From Pseudomonas taiwanensis DSM 21245 (GTDB lineage: Bacteria; Pseudomonadota; Gammaproteobacteria; Pseudomonadales; Pseudomonadaceae): a stretch of 45,572 nt of DNA. Numbering within the stretch: the first letter of the stretch is position 1; each line of letters opens with the position of its first letter. The stretch is from positions 1 to 45,572 of the forward strand of contig NZ_AUEC01000042.1 of assembly GCF_000425785.1 (NCBI RefSeq), read 5' to 3'. Of the stretch, positions 16,486 through 24,388 are shown one piece after another. Both the position numbers and the translations under genes were made by a program. The notes beneath the pieces are model-generated. The model did no database searches, had not been told where the DNA came from, and saw only the letters and a program-made list of their open reading frames with translations.

Positions 16486-16626
16486 GGGCGTGGCGTCCCC
16501 ATGGGCGGTCGCTGTCCAGATTGGACGCGGGTCATGACAGGCTCCTCGCAGGTGGCGATTGGTATCTTCGTTTGAAGCGTGTTTTTCGCAGATGTTCAAT
16601 CGATTTGATGAACATGCGACCGATCG

Positions 16627-18273
16627 CTAACGGGTGCTGAACTTGAACGACGGTACATACCCTGAGCCAAGCAAGTACGGGCATTTGGACGGTACAAACG
16701 CATCGGTCATCAGGTCGTGGGCGCTGTTGTATTCATTGGTCAGCACACCTGTGATACCAAGCAGCGTATGGGGTAGCGAAGAGGTACTGATGGGTTGGTC
16801 GGCCCGGTCCTTGAGTTTTGCGAGCCTGAGGTTGAGTGGTGCCGGCAGGTTGTCGGATGCCCAGATGAACGAAGAGACCGGCAGGTCGTATTCATTGCCG
16901 ATGCCATGACCCAGCAGCTCGCGGTGATCGTCCAGGATATTTTCGCCATGGTCGGACGCGTAGACCAGCAGGGCAGGCCGTCGACGGGCCTGCAGTTGGG
17001 TGATGAGGCTGTTCAGCAGCCAGTCGGTGTACAGAATGGTGTTGTCGTAGTCTGCGGTGATCTGGTCTTTCGCACTGCCGCTGGCCGGTTTGAATTGCTT
17101 GAAGTTGTCGGGGTAGCGCCGGGCGTAGTCGAAGTGGCTGCCCTTGATGTGGATGAAGATCGCCTGTTTGCGCGTGCCGCCGTCGCGCACTATTTTTTCG
17201 TAGGCAGGAAGCAGGGCGCCGTCATGACTGCGTTCGAAATACTGACGGTACTGCGCTTCCGCGGCGATGTGCGGGATGATGCCGCCGAAGCTGTCGACTT
17301 CCTGGACCGAAAGCCAGTGGGTGTCGTAGCCCGCTTTTCGGTAGATGCCGACCAGTGATTGGGTCGAGGCAATCATGTCCCAGTTGGAAATGGGCGACAG
17401 GCTGAGCATGGCGGGAACGGCCACCGACGTATACGGCGAGGTGGTGCACACGTTGTCCAGCCTGTAGATACCCTTTTGCCGGTCGAGGTTCGGCGTGGTG
17501 GGTTTGTGGTAGCCATAGAGTGACCAGTTATGTGGCCGTGACGATTCGCCGATCACGAACACCACTGTTTCGATACTCGCTTCGTCGGCCTGGCTGATGA
17601 TGTCGATCTTCGCGGTGCGACGTTTGCTGATGTGTTCCTGGGATTGCATGTGCAGGTAGGTGGTCAGGCCGATCTGCGACAGGTAGCCGAACGGCGTGCT
17701 CTGGTCCTTTGCGGCAAGGTCCAGGACTGCACTTGTGCCAAGGCTGTTGAGTTTGACTGTCTTGTAGAAGTAGGCGCCGTAACCTAGCAGCAGGGTGCAG
17801 GCCGTCAACAAGGCGAGGGCCGGGCTTCTGTAGTAGCGCCGTTTGTACAGCCCGGCCAGTCCCAGGCCGTAGCACAGGGCGAATATGGCCAGCACCGAGA
17901 CGACCGGCTTCCAGTAGGTGGCTGCGAAATCGCTCGCCTCCTTGTAATTGGTCAGGGCAATGAATACATAGGCAGCAGTCAACCGGGAGTTGAAGTTCAG
18001 TACCAGGAACAGGTCGATCGTGGCCAGCAGGTAGAAGGGCAGCAGCAGCGCGTGGACTTTGAACTGATTGGACGAAACGAGCCGCAGCAACACCAGCCAA
18101 AGCCCGGAGATGGCAAGGTTATAGAGGGCCAGCAAGTCGATGCTCGCATGCTGCTGGTTGGCAATGCCCCGTATCAACAGGGGGGACAGAAGGTATGCCC
18201 ACAAGACCAGGGTTGGCCATTGCGATATCAGTGAATGAGGGGTAAGCGGGGGCGTTCGTTCCGAGGTCTGCAT
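16627..18273 (-). CDS. Inner-membrane sulfatase of the phosphoethanolamine-transferase (EptA/CptA) type
   Basis: A 548-aa protein with about five N-terminal membrane helices (roughly 20-170) and a periplasmic alkaline-phosphatase-fold domain. Key residues match EptA-type enzymes: Glu243 in VIGESSRPHNW, the likely nucleophile Thr282 in SPYTSVAVPAML (39 residues later, as in EptA), and Asp441-His442 in YASDHGENI. Such enzymes add phosphoethanolamine from phosphatidylethanolamine to lipid A or the LPS core, changing surface charge and polymyxin resistance. The ATG at 18273 has GAGGA eight bases upstream; the longer frame is unlikely. No two-component regulator is adjacent, so whether lipid A or another glycan is the acceptor is open. 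Confidence 0.87.
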   Translation of the reverse strand: MQTSERTPPLTPHSLISQWPTLVLWAYLLSPLLIRGIANQQHASIDLLALYNLAISGLWLVLLRLVSSNQFKVHALLLPFYLLATIDLFLVLNFNSRLTAAYVFIALTNYKEASDFAATYWKPVVSVLAIFALCYGLGLAGLYKRRYYRSPALALLTACTLLLGYGAYFYKTVKLNSLGTSAVLDLAAKDQSTPFGYLSQIGLTTYLHMQSQEHISKRRTAKIDIISQADEASIETVVFVIGESSRPHNWSLYGYHKPTTPNLDRQKGIYRLDNVCTTSPYTSVAVPAMLSLSPISNWDMIASTQSLVGIYRKAGYDTHWLSVQEVDSFGGIIPHIAAEAQYRQYFERSHDGALLPAYEKIVRDGGTRKQAIFIHIKGSHFDYARRYPDNFKQFKPASGSAKDQITADYDNTILYTDWLLNSLITQLQARRRPALLVYASDHGENILDDHRELLGHGIGNEYDLPVSSFIWASDNLPAPLNLRLAKLKDRADQPISTSSLPHTLLGITGVLTNEYNSAHDLMTDAFVPSKCPYLLGSGYVPSFKFSTR

Positions 18274-18627
18274 GTTTGAATCGTCCTCGTGATAAGCCCA
18301 ACCACCCCAGCGCGGGTAGCGCCTGAAGAAGGTGTGGCGAGCTACAACGTTCCATGCGCAAGCGTGCAATAGCCAATTGCCGGTAGCTAAGCACCAGCAT
18401 AGTCAGCCCAACACACTCCCAGCACTCAGTGCCCTGATATTTTGTGTAACCGCCCGATAAGCGGTGGCGTCGCATCAACCTGTGCGTGACTTTTTCTTCC
18501 GCTGCCGGTTTATTTGGCGGCAGTTTGAGGCTAGCTTCCTCGAGTCGCTGTCCCAGTTGTCCTGCTCGCGCCGCCGTGCTCCTGGGGCAGACCACGCTCC
18601 TTACTTAACCAACAGACATCGCTCCCT
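18274..18627. other. Intergenic region between divergent genes, no gene seen
   Basis: This 354-base gap should hold the promoters of the divergent sulfatase and LysR genes. Apart from a 6-bp-stem hairpin CTGCCG/CGGCAG (18502-18523) no repeat or recognisable operator is seen. Open frames in it run into neighbouring genes and have no family resemblance. Confidence 0.6.
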
Positions 18628-19518
18628 ATGCCCGAAGGCTTCCCGAACCTGCCATCGTTGAACGCCCTACGGGTGTTCGAAGTGGTTGCGCGCCATCTGA
18701 ACTTTCGCCTGGCGGCCGAGGAACTGGGTGTTACCCAGGCTGCGGTGGCCCAGCAGATTCGCGGGCTGGAAGCCAGCCTGGAGATTCGTCTGTTCGAGCG
18801 CTTGCCGCGAGGGCTAGGCATGACCGATGCCGGGCGCTCCTACGCCAGCCGCGTGCGCAGCGCCTTGTCCATGATCGACGAGGCGACCCGTCTGCTCAGG
18901 CCGCAGCCGCTTCACCTCACGGTCAGCGTCACCCCCTCCTTTGCCTCGAAGTGGCTGATCCCAAGGTTGGGTGCCTTCGCCGAGGACTACCCGGATATCG
19001 ACCTGCGCGTACTGGCCACGGACAAGCTCTCGCACTTCAGCACGGATAGTGTCGATTTGGCGGTGCGCTATGGCCAGCCCCCGTTCGGGCCAGGGCTGAA
19101 TACCGAGTTGCTGATGGACCAGCGGATCGTGGCGGTGGCCAGCCCACGGTTGCTGGCCAGCAAGGGGGCCCCCGACAGCTTCGAGGCATTGCAGGACTTC
19201 GTGATGCTGCATGATGCGCATGATTTCTGGCCAGAATTTACCGGTGCGTTGTTTGCGCAGCACGCCCAGGGCACGGCGAAAAACGTGCGGTTCAACCAGA
19301 CGTCGCTGGCCATCGAAGCTGCCATCAACGGCCAGGGCATTGCCTTGGCCAGCCAGATGTTCGTTCAAGGAGACATCGATGCCGGACGACTGGAGCAAGT
19401 GTTTGCCCAGCAGTTGCGGCTCGATAAGGCGTTCTATCTGGTCTGGCCACGCAAGGCTGGTACACCGCCAGGTTTGGCGGTAGTCAAGGATTGGCTGTTG
19501 CGTCAGGCTCATCTGTAG
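18628..19518 (+). CDS. LysR-family regulator (GcvA/AmpR branch)
   Basis: A 296-aa LysR regulator of the GcvA/AmpR branch: LPSLNALRVFEVVARHLNFRLAAEELGVTQAAVAQQI forms the HTH, followed by FERLPRGLGMTDAGR. The effector domain begins near residue 90 (LTVSVTPSFASKWLIPRL, typical of this branch). It lies 109 bases upstream of, and on the same strand as, the SDR gene, which has its own palindromic site just upstream. It may therefore regulate that gene, though usual LysR targets are divergent. Effector unknown. Confidence 0.88.
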   Translation: MPEGFPNLPSLNALRVFEVVARHLNFRLAAEELGVTQAAVAQQIRGLEASLEIRLFERLPRGLGMTDAGRSYASRVRSALSMIDEATRLLRPQPLHLTVSVTPSFASKWLIPRLGAFAEDYPDIDLRVLATDKLSHFSTDSVDLAVRYGQPPFGPGLNTELLMDQRIVAVASPRLLASKGAPDSFEALQDFVMLHDAHDFWPEFTGALFAQHAQGTAKNVRFNQTSLAIEAAINGQGIALASQMFVQGDIDAGRLEQVFAQQLRLDKAFYLVWPRKAGTPPGLAVVKDWLLRQAHL

Positions 19519-19582
19519 ACAGTAGTTTTGCTACTGCCAGCACCAACTTCGGCTGCCTCCCTCACCGGCGACTCTGCTGCTA

Positions 19583-19604
19583 GTGTGATGACATCAATTC
19601 ACAC
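19583..19604 (+). promoter_or_regulatory. Nested palindrome upstream of the SDR gene
   Basis: GTGTGA (19583-19588) and TCACAC (19599-19604) are perfect inverted copies, and inside them TGATGACATCA (19586-19596) is itself an 11-base perfect palindrome. It ends 23 bases before the SDR start codon, a position suited to an operator. The regulator could be the LysR protein encoded just upstream; this is inference. Confidence 0.4.
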
Positions 19605-19627
19605 GATGTCCATCCAGAGGAGGCAAC

Positions 19628-20332
19628 ATGTCCATAGAAAAAGTAGCGATCATCACGGCAGGCGGCAGTGGTATGGGCGCGGCAGCTGCGCGGCGTCTGG
19701 CAGCGGATGGCTTCAAGGTCGGCATCCTCTCATCGTCGGGCAAAGGTGAGGCGTTGGCCAACGCACTGGGAGGCGTCGGCGTGACCGGTAGCAATCAGTC
19801 GAATGAGGATCTCCAGCGCCTGGTCGATGCCGTGGCGGAAAAATGGGGCCGTGTCGACGTGCTGGTCAACAGCGCAGGTCACGGCCCGCGCGCGCCGATC
19901 CTGGAAATCTCCGACGCCGACTGGCACCTGGGTATGGACACCTATCTGCTCAACGCCATCCGTCCGTCCCGCCTGGTCACGCCTATCATGCAGCGCCAGG
20001 GCGGTGGAGTGATCATCAATATTTCGACGGCCTGGGCATTCGAGCCCAGCGACATGTTCCCCACTTCGGCGGTGTTCCGCGCAGGTCTGGCCGCGTTCAC
20101 CAAGATTTTCGCCGATACCTACGCCGGCGATAACATCCGCATGAACAATGTCTTGCCAGGCTGGATCGACAGTCTGCCCGCCACCGAGCAGCGCCGCGAC
20201 AGCGTACCGCTCAAGCGCTACGGTACCTGCGAGGAAATTGCAGCGACCATTGCCTTCCTGGCCGGGGAGGGTGCCGCTTACATCACCGGGCAGAACATCA
20301 AGGTCGATGGCGGTATCACTCGCCATCTCTGA
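19628..20332 (+). CDS. SDR-superfamily protein with altered catalytic residues
   Basis: This 234-aa protein has the Rossmann SDR fold with the C-terminal PGW and VDGG of FabG-like members. When aligned without gaps to E. coli FabG, the catalytic tetrad Asn110-Ser138-Tyr151-Lys155 becomes Tyr106, Thr134 (with Ser133 next to it), Ser147 and Arg151. The nucleotide motif TGxxxGIG is TAGGSGMG, and NNAG is NSAG. Spacing is intact (134 to 147 to 151), so this is not a frameshift or truncation. Classic ketoreductase chemistry is therefore unlikely. It may bind NAD(P) without catalysis or use another mechanism. GAGGAGG precedes the ATG; the LysR gene lies upstream. Confidence 0.85.
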   Translation: MSIEKVAIITAGGSGMGAAAARRLAADGFKVGILSSSGKGEALANALGGVGVTGSNQSNEDLQRLVDAVAEKWGRVDVLVNSAGHGPRAPILEISDADWHLGMDTYLLNAIRPSRLVTPIMQRQGGGVIINISTAWAFEPSDMFPTSAVFRAGLAAFTKIFADTYAGDNIRMNNVLPGWIDSLPATEQRRDSVPLKRYGTCEEIAATIAFLAGEGAAYITGQNIKVDGGITRHL

Positions 20333-20476
20333 CAGGAGCACGCGCCCACGGCATCGGCCCTGTTGTGCGATTGGATGGTTCATCGGGTAGCCGCTCGTGG
20401 CTTTTACCTGTGATGCAAAAAGCGGCCTGGCAGCTGGCCGTCGATGGTCCAGACTGTCTGATGCGAGCGGCTTGCG

Positions 20477-20514
20477 ATGCCATCGCTGCCATTGAACCAT
20501 GGCAGCGATGGCAT
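20477..20514 (+). repeat. Long perfect inverted repeat (16-bp arms)
   Basis: ATGCCATCGCTGCCAT (20477-20492) and ATGGCAGCGATGGCAT (20499-20514) pair perfectly with a 6-nt loop, 145 bases after the SDR stop and 42 bases before the next gene. No T-run follows, so it is a strong hairpin rather than a typical terminator. It could shield the SDR mRNA end or act in the leader of the solute-binding protein gene. Confidence 0.7.
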
Positions 20515-20556
20515 TCATGTCTGGCCGTCGAATGCCAACCGTGCCGAGGGTCGTAC

Positions 20557-21375
20557 ATGGACGAGCGTGGTCCTTGCCTGGCGATTCTGCTGGTCTGCGT
20601 CCTGGCGGTGCTACCAAAGACGGCACTGGCGGCGCGAGACTGCCATTATCTCACTGCAACAGGTAATCCCGAGTATCCGCCTTACCTGTGGCGTGACCCG
20701 GACAATCCACGGCAGCTGATCGGCGCCAATGCCGACCTGCTCCTGCACCTGGGCAGAAGCCTGGGCCTGGAGGTACAGGTGTTGTATACCGGGCCCTGGT
20801 CCCGGGCGCAGGAGGAAGTACGCACTGGCCGTATCGACCTCATGGCGGGCTACTTCCTGACCCAGGCGCGGCAACAGGTGATGGATTTCGTGATGCCGGC
20901 GTTCCTGCATACGCCCAGCGTGGTCTGGGTGCGCCAGGACAGCGTCTTTGCCTATCAGGGGTGGGCTGACCTGCAAGGACTCAAGGGCGGGACCTTGGTC
21001 AGCAACAGCCATGGCCAGCAGTTCGACGACTACGCCAAGGCACACCTGAACCTCGAAGCGGTGCCCAGCGCCAGGCAAGCCTTCGAGAAACTGCTGCACA
21101 AGCGCAACGACTATGTGGTCTACGAGCAATACCCCGGCATGGCGCTGGCGCGTACGCTGGGCATGGACCCGCTACTGAAGGTGTTGGAGCCACCGGTGGC
21201 CAGCGAGGGGCTGTATCTGGCGCTGTCACATCAATCGCCGTGCAACCAGCCTCTGCTTCGGCAACAGCTGGCGCAGAAAATGAAAGCGATCGTCGATGGG
21301 TCGCTGCCGGCGCAATGGCTTGAGCAAAACCTCGAGCGCTGGAAAAAACAGCAGAAGAACGCGGCGCAACCCTGA
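20557..21375 (+). CDS. Periplasmic solute-binding protein (type 3 extracellular family)
   Basis: A 272-aa protein with a signal peptide (LAILLVCVLAVLPKTALAA, cleavage probably after ALA near residue 25) and the bilobed fold of amino-acid-type solute-binding proteins: NPEYPPYLWRD, RTGRIDLMAGYFLT and LQGLKGGTLVSNSHG correspond to the usual domain-1 and hinge segments. The ATG at 20557 has GAGGG seven bases upstream, and the longer frame to 20365 runs through a hairpin and has no signal peptide. No ABC permease is nearby, so it may be an orphan binding protein or a sensor partner. Confidence 0.82.
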   Translation: MDERGPCLAILLVCVLAVLPKTALAARDCHYLTATGNPEYPPYLWRDPDNPRQLIGANADLLLHLGRSLGLEVQVLYTGPWSRAQEEVRTGRIDLMAGYFLTQARQQVMDFVMPAFLHTPSVVWVRQDSVFAYQGWADLQGLKGGTLVSNSHGQQFDDYAKAHLNLEAVPSARQAFEKLLHKRNDYVVYEQYPGMALARTLGMDPLLKVLEPPVASEGLYLALSHQSPCNQPLLRQQLAQKMKAIVDGSLPAQWLEQNLERWKKQQKNAAQP

Positions 21376-21419
21376 AGGAGGCTGGCCCACGATGGCCAGC
21401 ACCGCGGCCCCTTCTGACC

Positions 21420-22001
21420 CTAACCGAGCAAATCAGTCGGGGTATCGACATCCCGCAAGACGCCGGAATCTTCCACGTCCACCCTGCGCCAGGCATGCCG
21501 GTTGTCCAGAATGACCTGCCGACCACCCTGGTCACCCTGCACGCATTCAAGCGCCGGCCAGAACGCCCGCCCGAACAGCACCGGATGGCCGCGCTCGTCC
21601 TGGTGGAACGGCATCACGATATGCGTTTCGCTGGCCTCGGCGCGCAGGCGTCGCAGTGTGTGCGCTGTTACCCAAGGCATGTCCCCAAGCATGATCGCCA
21701 CCGCCTGGGCCCGCGACGCCTGCAGCGCTTGGATGCCGGCGGCCAGGCTGGCTGACAGGCCGTTTTCGGCGTGCGCGGCGTAGACGAGCTTCGCGTCTGG
21801 CCCGATGCCCAGTCGCTGTGGCTCATCCCCCGGGCGCACCACCACCAACACTTCGTCGAAGTGCTCAAGCGCTTGCCTGAGTGTCTCGGCCAGCAGTGTC
21901 TGGCCCGAGGGCAGGGCGGCGACGCGTTTGTCGCTGCCAAAGCGCGTTGCCCGCCCAGCCGCTAGTACCAGTGCTGCGCAGGTCGCCAGGCCCGCCGTCA
22001 C
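21420..22001 (-). CDS. MocA-like molybdenum cofactor nucleotidyltransferase
   Basis: This 193-aa protein has the NTP-transferase start ALVLAAGRATRFGSDKRVAAL (with LAAGxxxRFG-K) and the Mg-binding LGDMPWV near residue 100. Such MocA proteins convert molybdopterin to the cytosine dinucleotide form used by xanthine oxidase family enzymes. The GTG start at 22001 overlaps the xdhC stop as GTGA, making it the last gene of the five-gene operon. RGHPVLFGRAFW is typical of MocA/MobA. It probably supplies the Mo subunit encoded upstream. Confidence 0.85.
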   Translation of the reverse strand: MTAGLATCAALVLAAGRATRFGSDKRVAALPSGQTLLAETLRQALEHFDEVLVVVRPGDEPQRLGIGPDAKLVYAAHAENGLSASLAAGIQALQASRAQAVAIMLGDMPWVTAHTLRRLRAEASETHIVMPFHQDERGHPVLFGRAFWPALECVQGDQGGRQVILDNRHAWRRVDVEDSGVLRDVDTPTDLLG

Positions 22002-23011
22002 GCGCCCTCCTCTTGGGCGTACTTGGCCTGGCTGACATCGAGGGTACCAGGCAGTACCACGCCATTCTTGGCCGCGAGCAACTCGGCCATGACGCTGACG
22101 GCGATTTCGGCCGGGGTCTTGCTGCCGATGTAGATGCCGATGGGGCCGTGCAGGCGCTGCAGCGAGGTTTCGCTCTCGCCGAAGTGTTCGATCAAACGCG
22201 CGCGGCGCAGCTCATTGTTGCGCCGCGATCCGATAACGCCGATATAGAACGCCGGGCCTCGCAGGGCTTCGAGCAGGGCCAGGTCGTCGAGCTTGGGGTC
22301 GTGGCTCAGGCCAACGATGGCGGTACGCATGTCGGCGGCGTAGGCGCGCACCACGTCATCCGGCATGCCGACGAGCTTCTCGACACCGGCAACGTTCCAG
22401 CCATCCATGTACTCCGGGCGCGGGTCACAGACCGACACCTTGAAGCCATTGAATAAAGCCATGGTCGCCAGGTATTCGGCCAGCACACCAGCGCCTATCA
22501 GCAGCAGGCGGTAGCCTGGCCCCAAGGTATTGACCATGCGTTGGCCGTCGAAGCTGAACGGGACCGGCGTATCGGTAACGTTCAGCCGAGCCTCGCCAGT
22601 GCCAACTTCCAGCGTGCGCTGTACCAGGTTGCCGGCGTCGAGCTGGACCAAAAGTTGATCCAGGCTGCGCCATGCTGGGTTGGCCTCCAGGATCAGTTCC
22701 AAGGTGCCGCCACACGGCAGGCCGAAGCGATGAGCTTCATCGGCGCTGACGCCGTAGCGCAGCACTTGCGGGCTTCGTTGCGCAATTCCGCTGCCGCCAT
22801 AGGCGGTGGTGTGGCGATGAATGAGGTCGTCCTCGATACAGCCACCGGAAACGCTGCCAACCACTCGACCGTCGTTGCGCAGGGCCATCATCGAGCCGAC
22901 GGGCCTGGGCGACGAGCCCCAGGTCCGAGCCACCGTGGCAAGCAGCACGGACTCGCCGGCTTGCAGCCAGTCTCGGGCGGTGCGTAGGACCAGCAGGTCG
23001 ATACTTTCCAT
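21998..23011 (-). CDS. XdhC-family Moco chaperone/sulfurase-binding protein
   Basis: A 337-aa XdhC/CoxI protein. The N-terminal part has TWGSSPRPVGSMMAL and VVGSVSGGCIEDDLI with conserved cysteine C59-like GGC; the C-terminal Rossmann part has LLIGAGVLAEYLA and YIGVIGSRRN. XdhC proteins bind the sulfurated molybdenum cofactor and insert it in molybdenum hydroxylases. It starts 13 bases after the cytochrome c stop with AGGA upstream, so it belongs to the same operon. Its likely client is the Mo subunit at 24389-26638. Confidence 0.9.
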   Translation of the reverse strand: MESIDLLVLRTARDWLQAGESVLLATVARTWGSSPRPVGSMMALRNDGRVVGSVSGGCIEDDLIHRHTTAYGGSGIAQRSPQVLRYGVSADEAHRFGLPCGGTLELILEANPAWRSLDQLLVQLDAGNLVQRTLEVGTGEARLNVTDTPVPFSFDGQRMVNTLGPGYRLLLIGAGVLAEYLATMALFNGFKVSVCDPRPEYMDGWNVAGVEKLVGMPDDVVRAYAADMRTAIVGLSHDPKLDDLALLEALRGPAFYIGVIGSRRNNELRRARLIEHFGESETSLQRLHGPIGIYIGSKTPAEIAVSVMAELLAAKNGVVLPGTLDVSQAKYAQEEGA

Positions 23012-23024
23012 CGGTCAATCCTGT

Positions 23025-24371
23025 TCAACGCATATGCAGAATGATCGGGCTGCTACTGGCTGGGTCGGTGTGCCCGCGCAGCTTGGCCACTGCCGGGGCA
23101 TCGACCGCGCCGCCATGGTTGCCCCAGGTGGTGCGGATATAGCTCAATACTTCGGCAATCTCCTGGTCGGATAGCTGTTCGCGGAACGCCGGCATGCGAT
23201 AGGCATCCGGCAGCCCGGCCGTGACCACCCGCTGCGAGCCATTGAGGGTGATATTGATTGCCGATGCTTGCTCCTTGGCCAGCGCCGACGTGGCGCCAGC
23301 CAGCGGTGGCATCCACTCTTTCTGGCCTTTGCCGTCCAGGCCATGGCAGGCGGCGCAGCGGGTAATGTAGGTGTGCGCGCCTGGCGTGTCCGGCTGGGCG
23401 TCGGCAGCGACGGCCTGGTACTGCCACGGCGTGCCGTCACGTTGCGGGTCGCCAGGCAACGACGCCAGGTAATGGGCGATCGCTGCCAGGTCCTGGTCAT
23501 TCATGAACTGGGTGGAGTTGTTGAAGGCCTCGGTCATCGAGCCGAACACAACCGTGTGTTGGTTGCGACCGGTCTTGAGGAACTGCACGATGTCGGCCTC
23601 GCTCCAGCGCCCCAGGCCAGTGTTCGGGTCAGCACGCAGGCTTGGCGCATACCAGCCATCGAGCAGGGCGCCGGACAGGAACGTGTCGCCAGCCTCGTCC
23701 AGGGCTTTTTCGTTGAACGCCAGGCCCCGTGGGGTGTGGCAACTGCCGCAATGGCCCGGACCCTGGACGATGTAGGCGCCGCGGTTCCACTGGGCATCCT
23801 GTGCGGGTTTTTCCGCATAGGGCATGTCGGGGGCGAACAGCCCGTTCCACAGCGCAATCGGCCAACGCAGGTTCAGCGGCCAGGGAATCTCGCCAGGGAG
23901 GTTGGGCTGGTTGGCCGGTTGCACGCCTTTCATGAAGAAGGCGTACAGCGCACGCACATCGTCGTCACTGAGCTTGGCGTAGGAGGGGTAGGGCATGGCC
24001 GGGTAGAGCCTGCGTCCACCCGGCGCGACCCCGTGGCGCACGGCGCGGTCGAAGTCGGCAAGGCTGTAGTTGCCGATGCCGGTAGCGCGGTCGGGGGTGA
24101 TGTTGGTGGCATGGATGGCACCCAGCGGGGTGGCCATTTCCAGTCCGCCTGCGAAGGGAGCCTGCCCAGGCAAGCTGTGGCAGGCCACGCAGTCGCTGAG
24201 CCTGGCCACGTACTCGCCGCGGCTGATCAGCGACGGTTCATGTTGGGTGATGGGCTGGTTCTGGAACGGCGAGGCGGGCTCGCGGCTGACATACCAGGCC
24301 AGCAGGCCCGCCGCCACGAGGCAGGGCAGCGCGAGCCAGCCTGCGGTGCTTGCGAAACGGCTTTGGGTCAT
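23025..24371 (-). CDS. Membrane-anchored tri-haem cytochrome c
   Basis: A 448-aa protein with an N-terminal hydrophobic anchor (LALPCLVAAGLLAWYVS) and three CxxCH haem sites: residues 61-65, 207-211 and 338-342. It resembles the cytochrome subunit of alcohol dehydrogenases (AdhB-like), and accepts electrons from the molybdenum dehydrogenase and passes them to the quinone pool or a terminal oxidase. The ATG at 24371 has AAGGA upstream; a TTG two codons earlier is less likely. It sits between the Mo subunit and XdhC genes, with 17 and 13 bases on either side. Confidence 0.92.
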   Translation of the reverse strand: MTQSRFASTAGWLALPCLVAAGLLAWYVSREPASPFQNQPITQHEPSLISRGEYVARLSDCVACHSLPGQAPFAGGLEMATPLGAIHATNITPDRATGIGNYSLADFDRAVRHGVAPGGRRLYPAMPYPSYAKLSDDDVRALYAFFMKGVQPANQPNLPGEIPWPLNLRWPIALWNGLFAPDMPYAEKPAQDAQWNRGAYIVQGPGHCGSCHTPRGLAFNEKALDEAGDTFLSGALLDGWYAPSLRADPNTGLGRWSEADIVQFLKTGRNQHTVVFGSMTEAFNNSTQFMNDQDLAAIAHYLASLPGDPQRDGTPWQYQAVAADAQPDTPGAHTYITRCAACHGLDGKGQKEWMPPLAGATSALAKEQASAINITLNGSQRVVTAGLPDAYRMPAFREQLSDQEIAEVLSYIRTTWGNHGGAVDAPAVAKLRGHTDPASSSPIILHMR

Positions 24372-24388
24372 GGGCAATCCTTGCTCGG

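Noticed and set aside
20365..20556. Longer N-terminus for the solute-binding protein
   Set aside because: The extra 64 residues run through a long hairpin and would bury the signal peptide; the ATG at 20557 has a good ribosome binding site.
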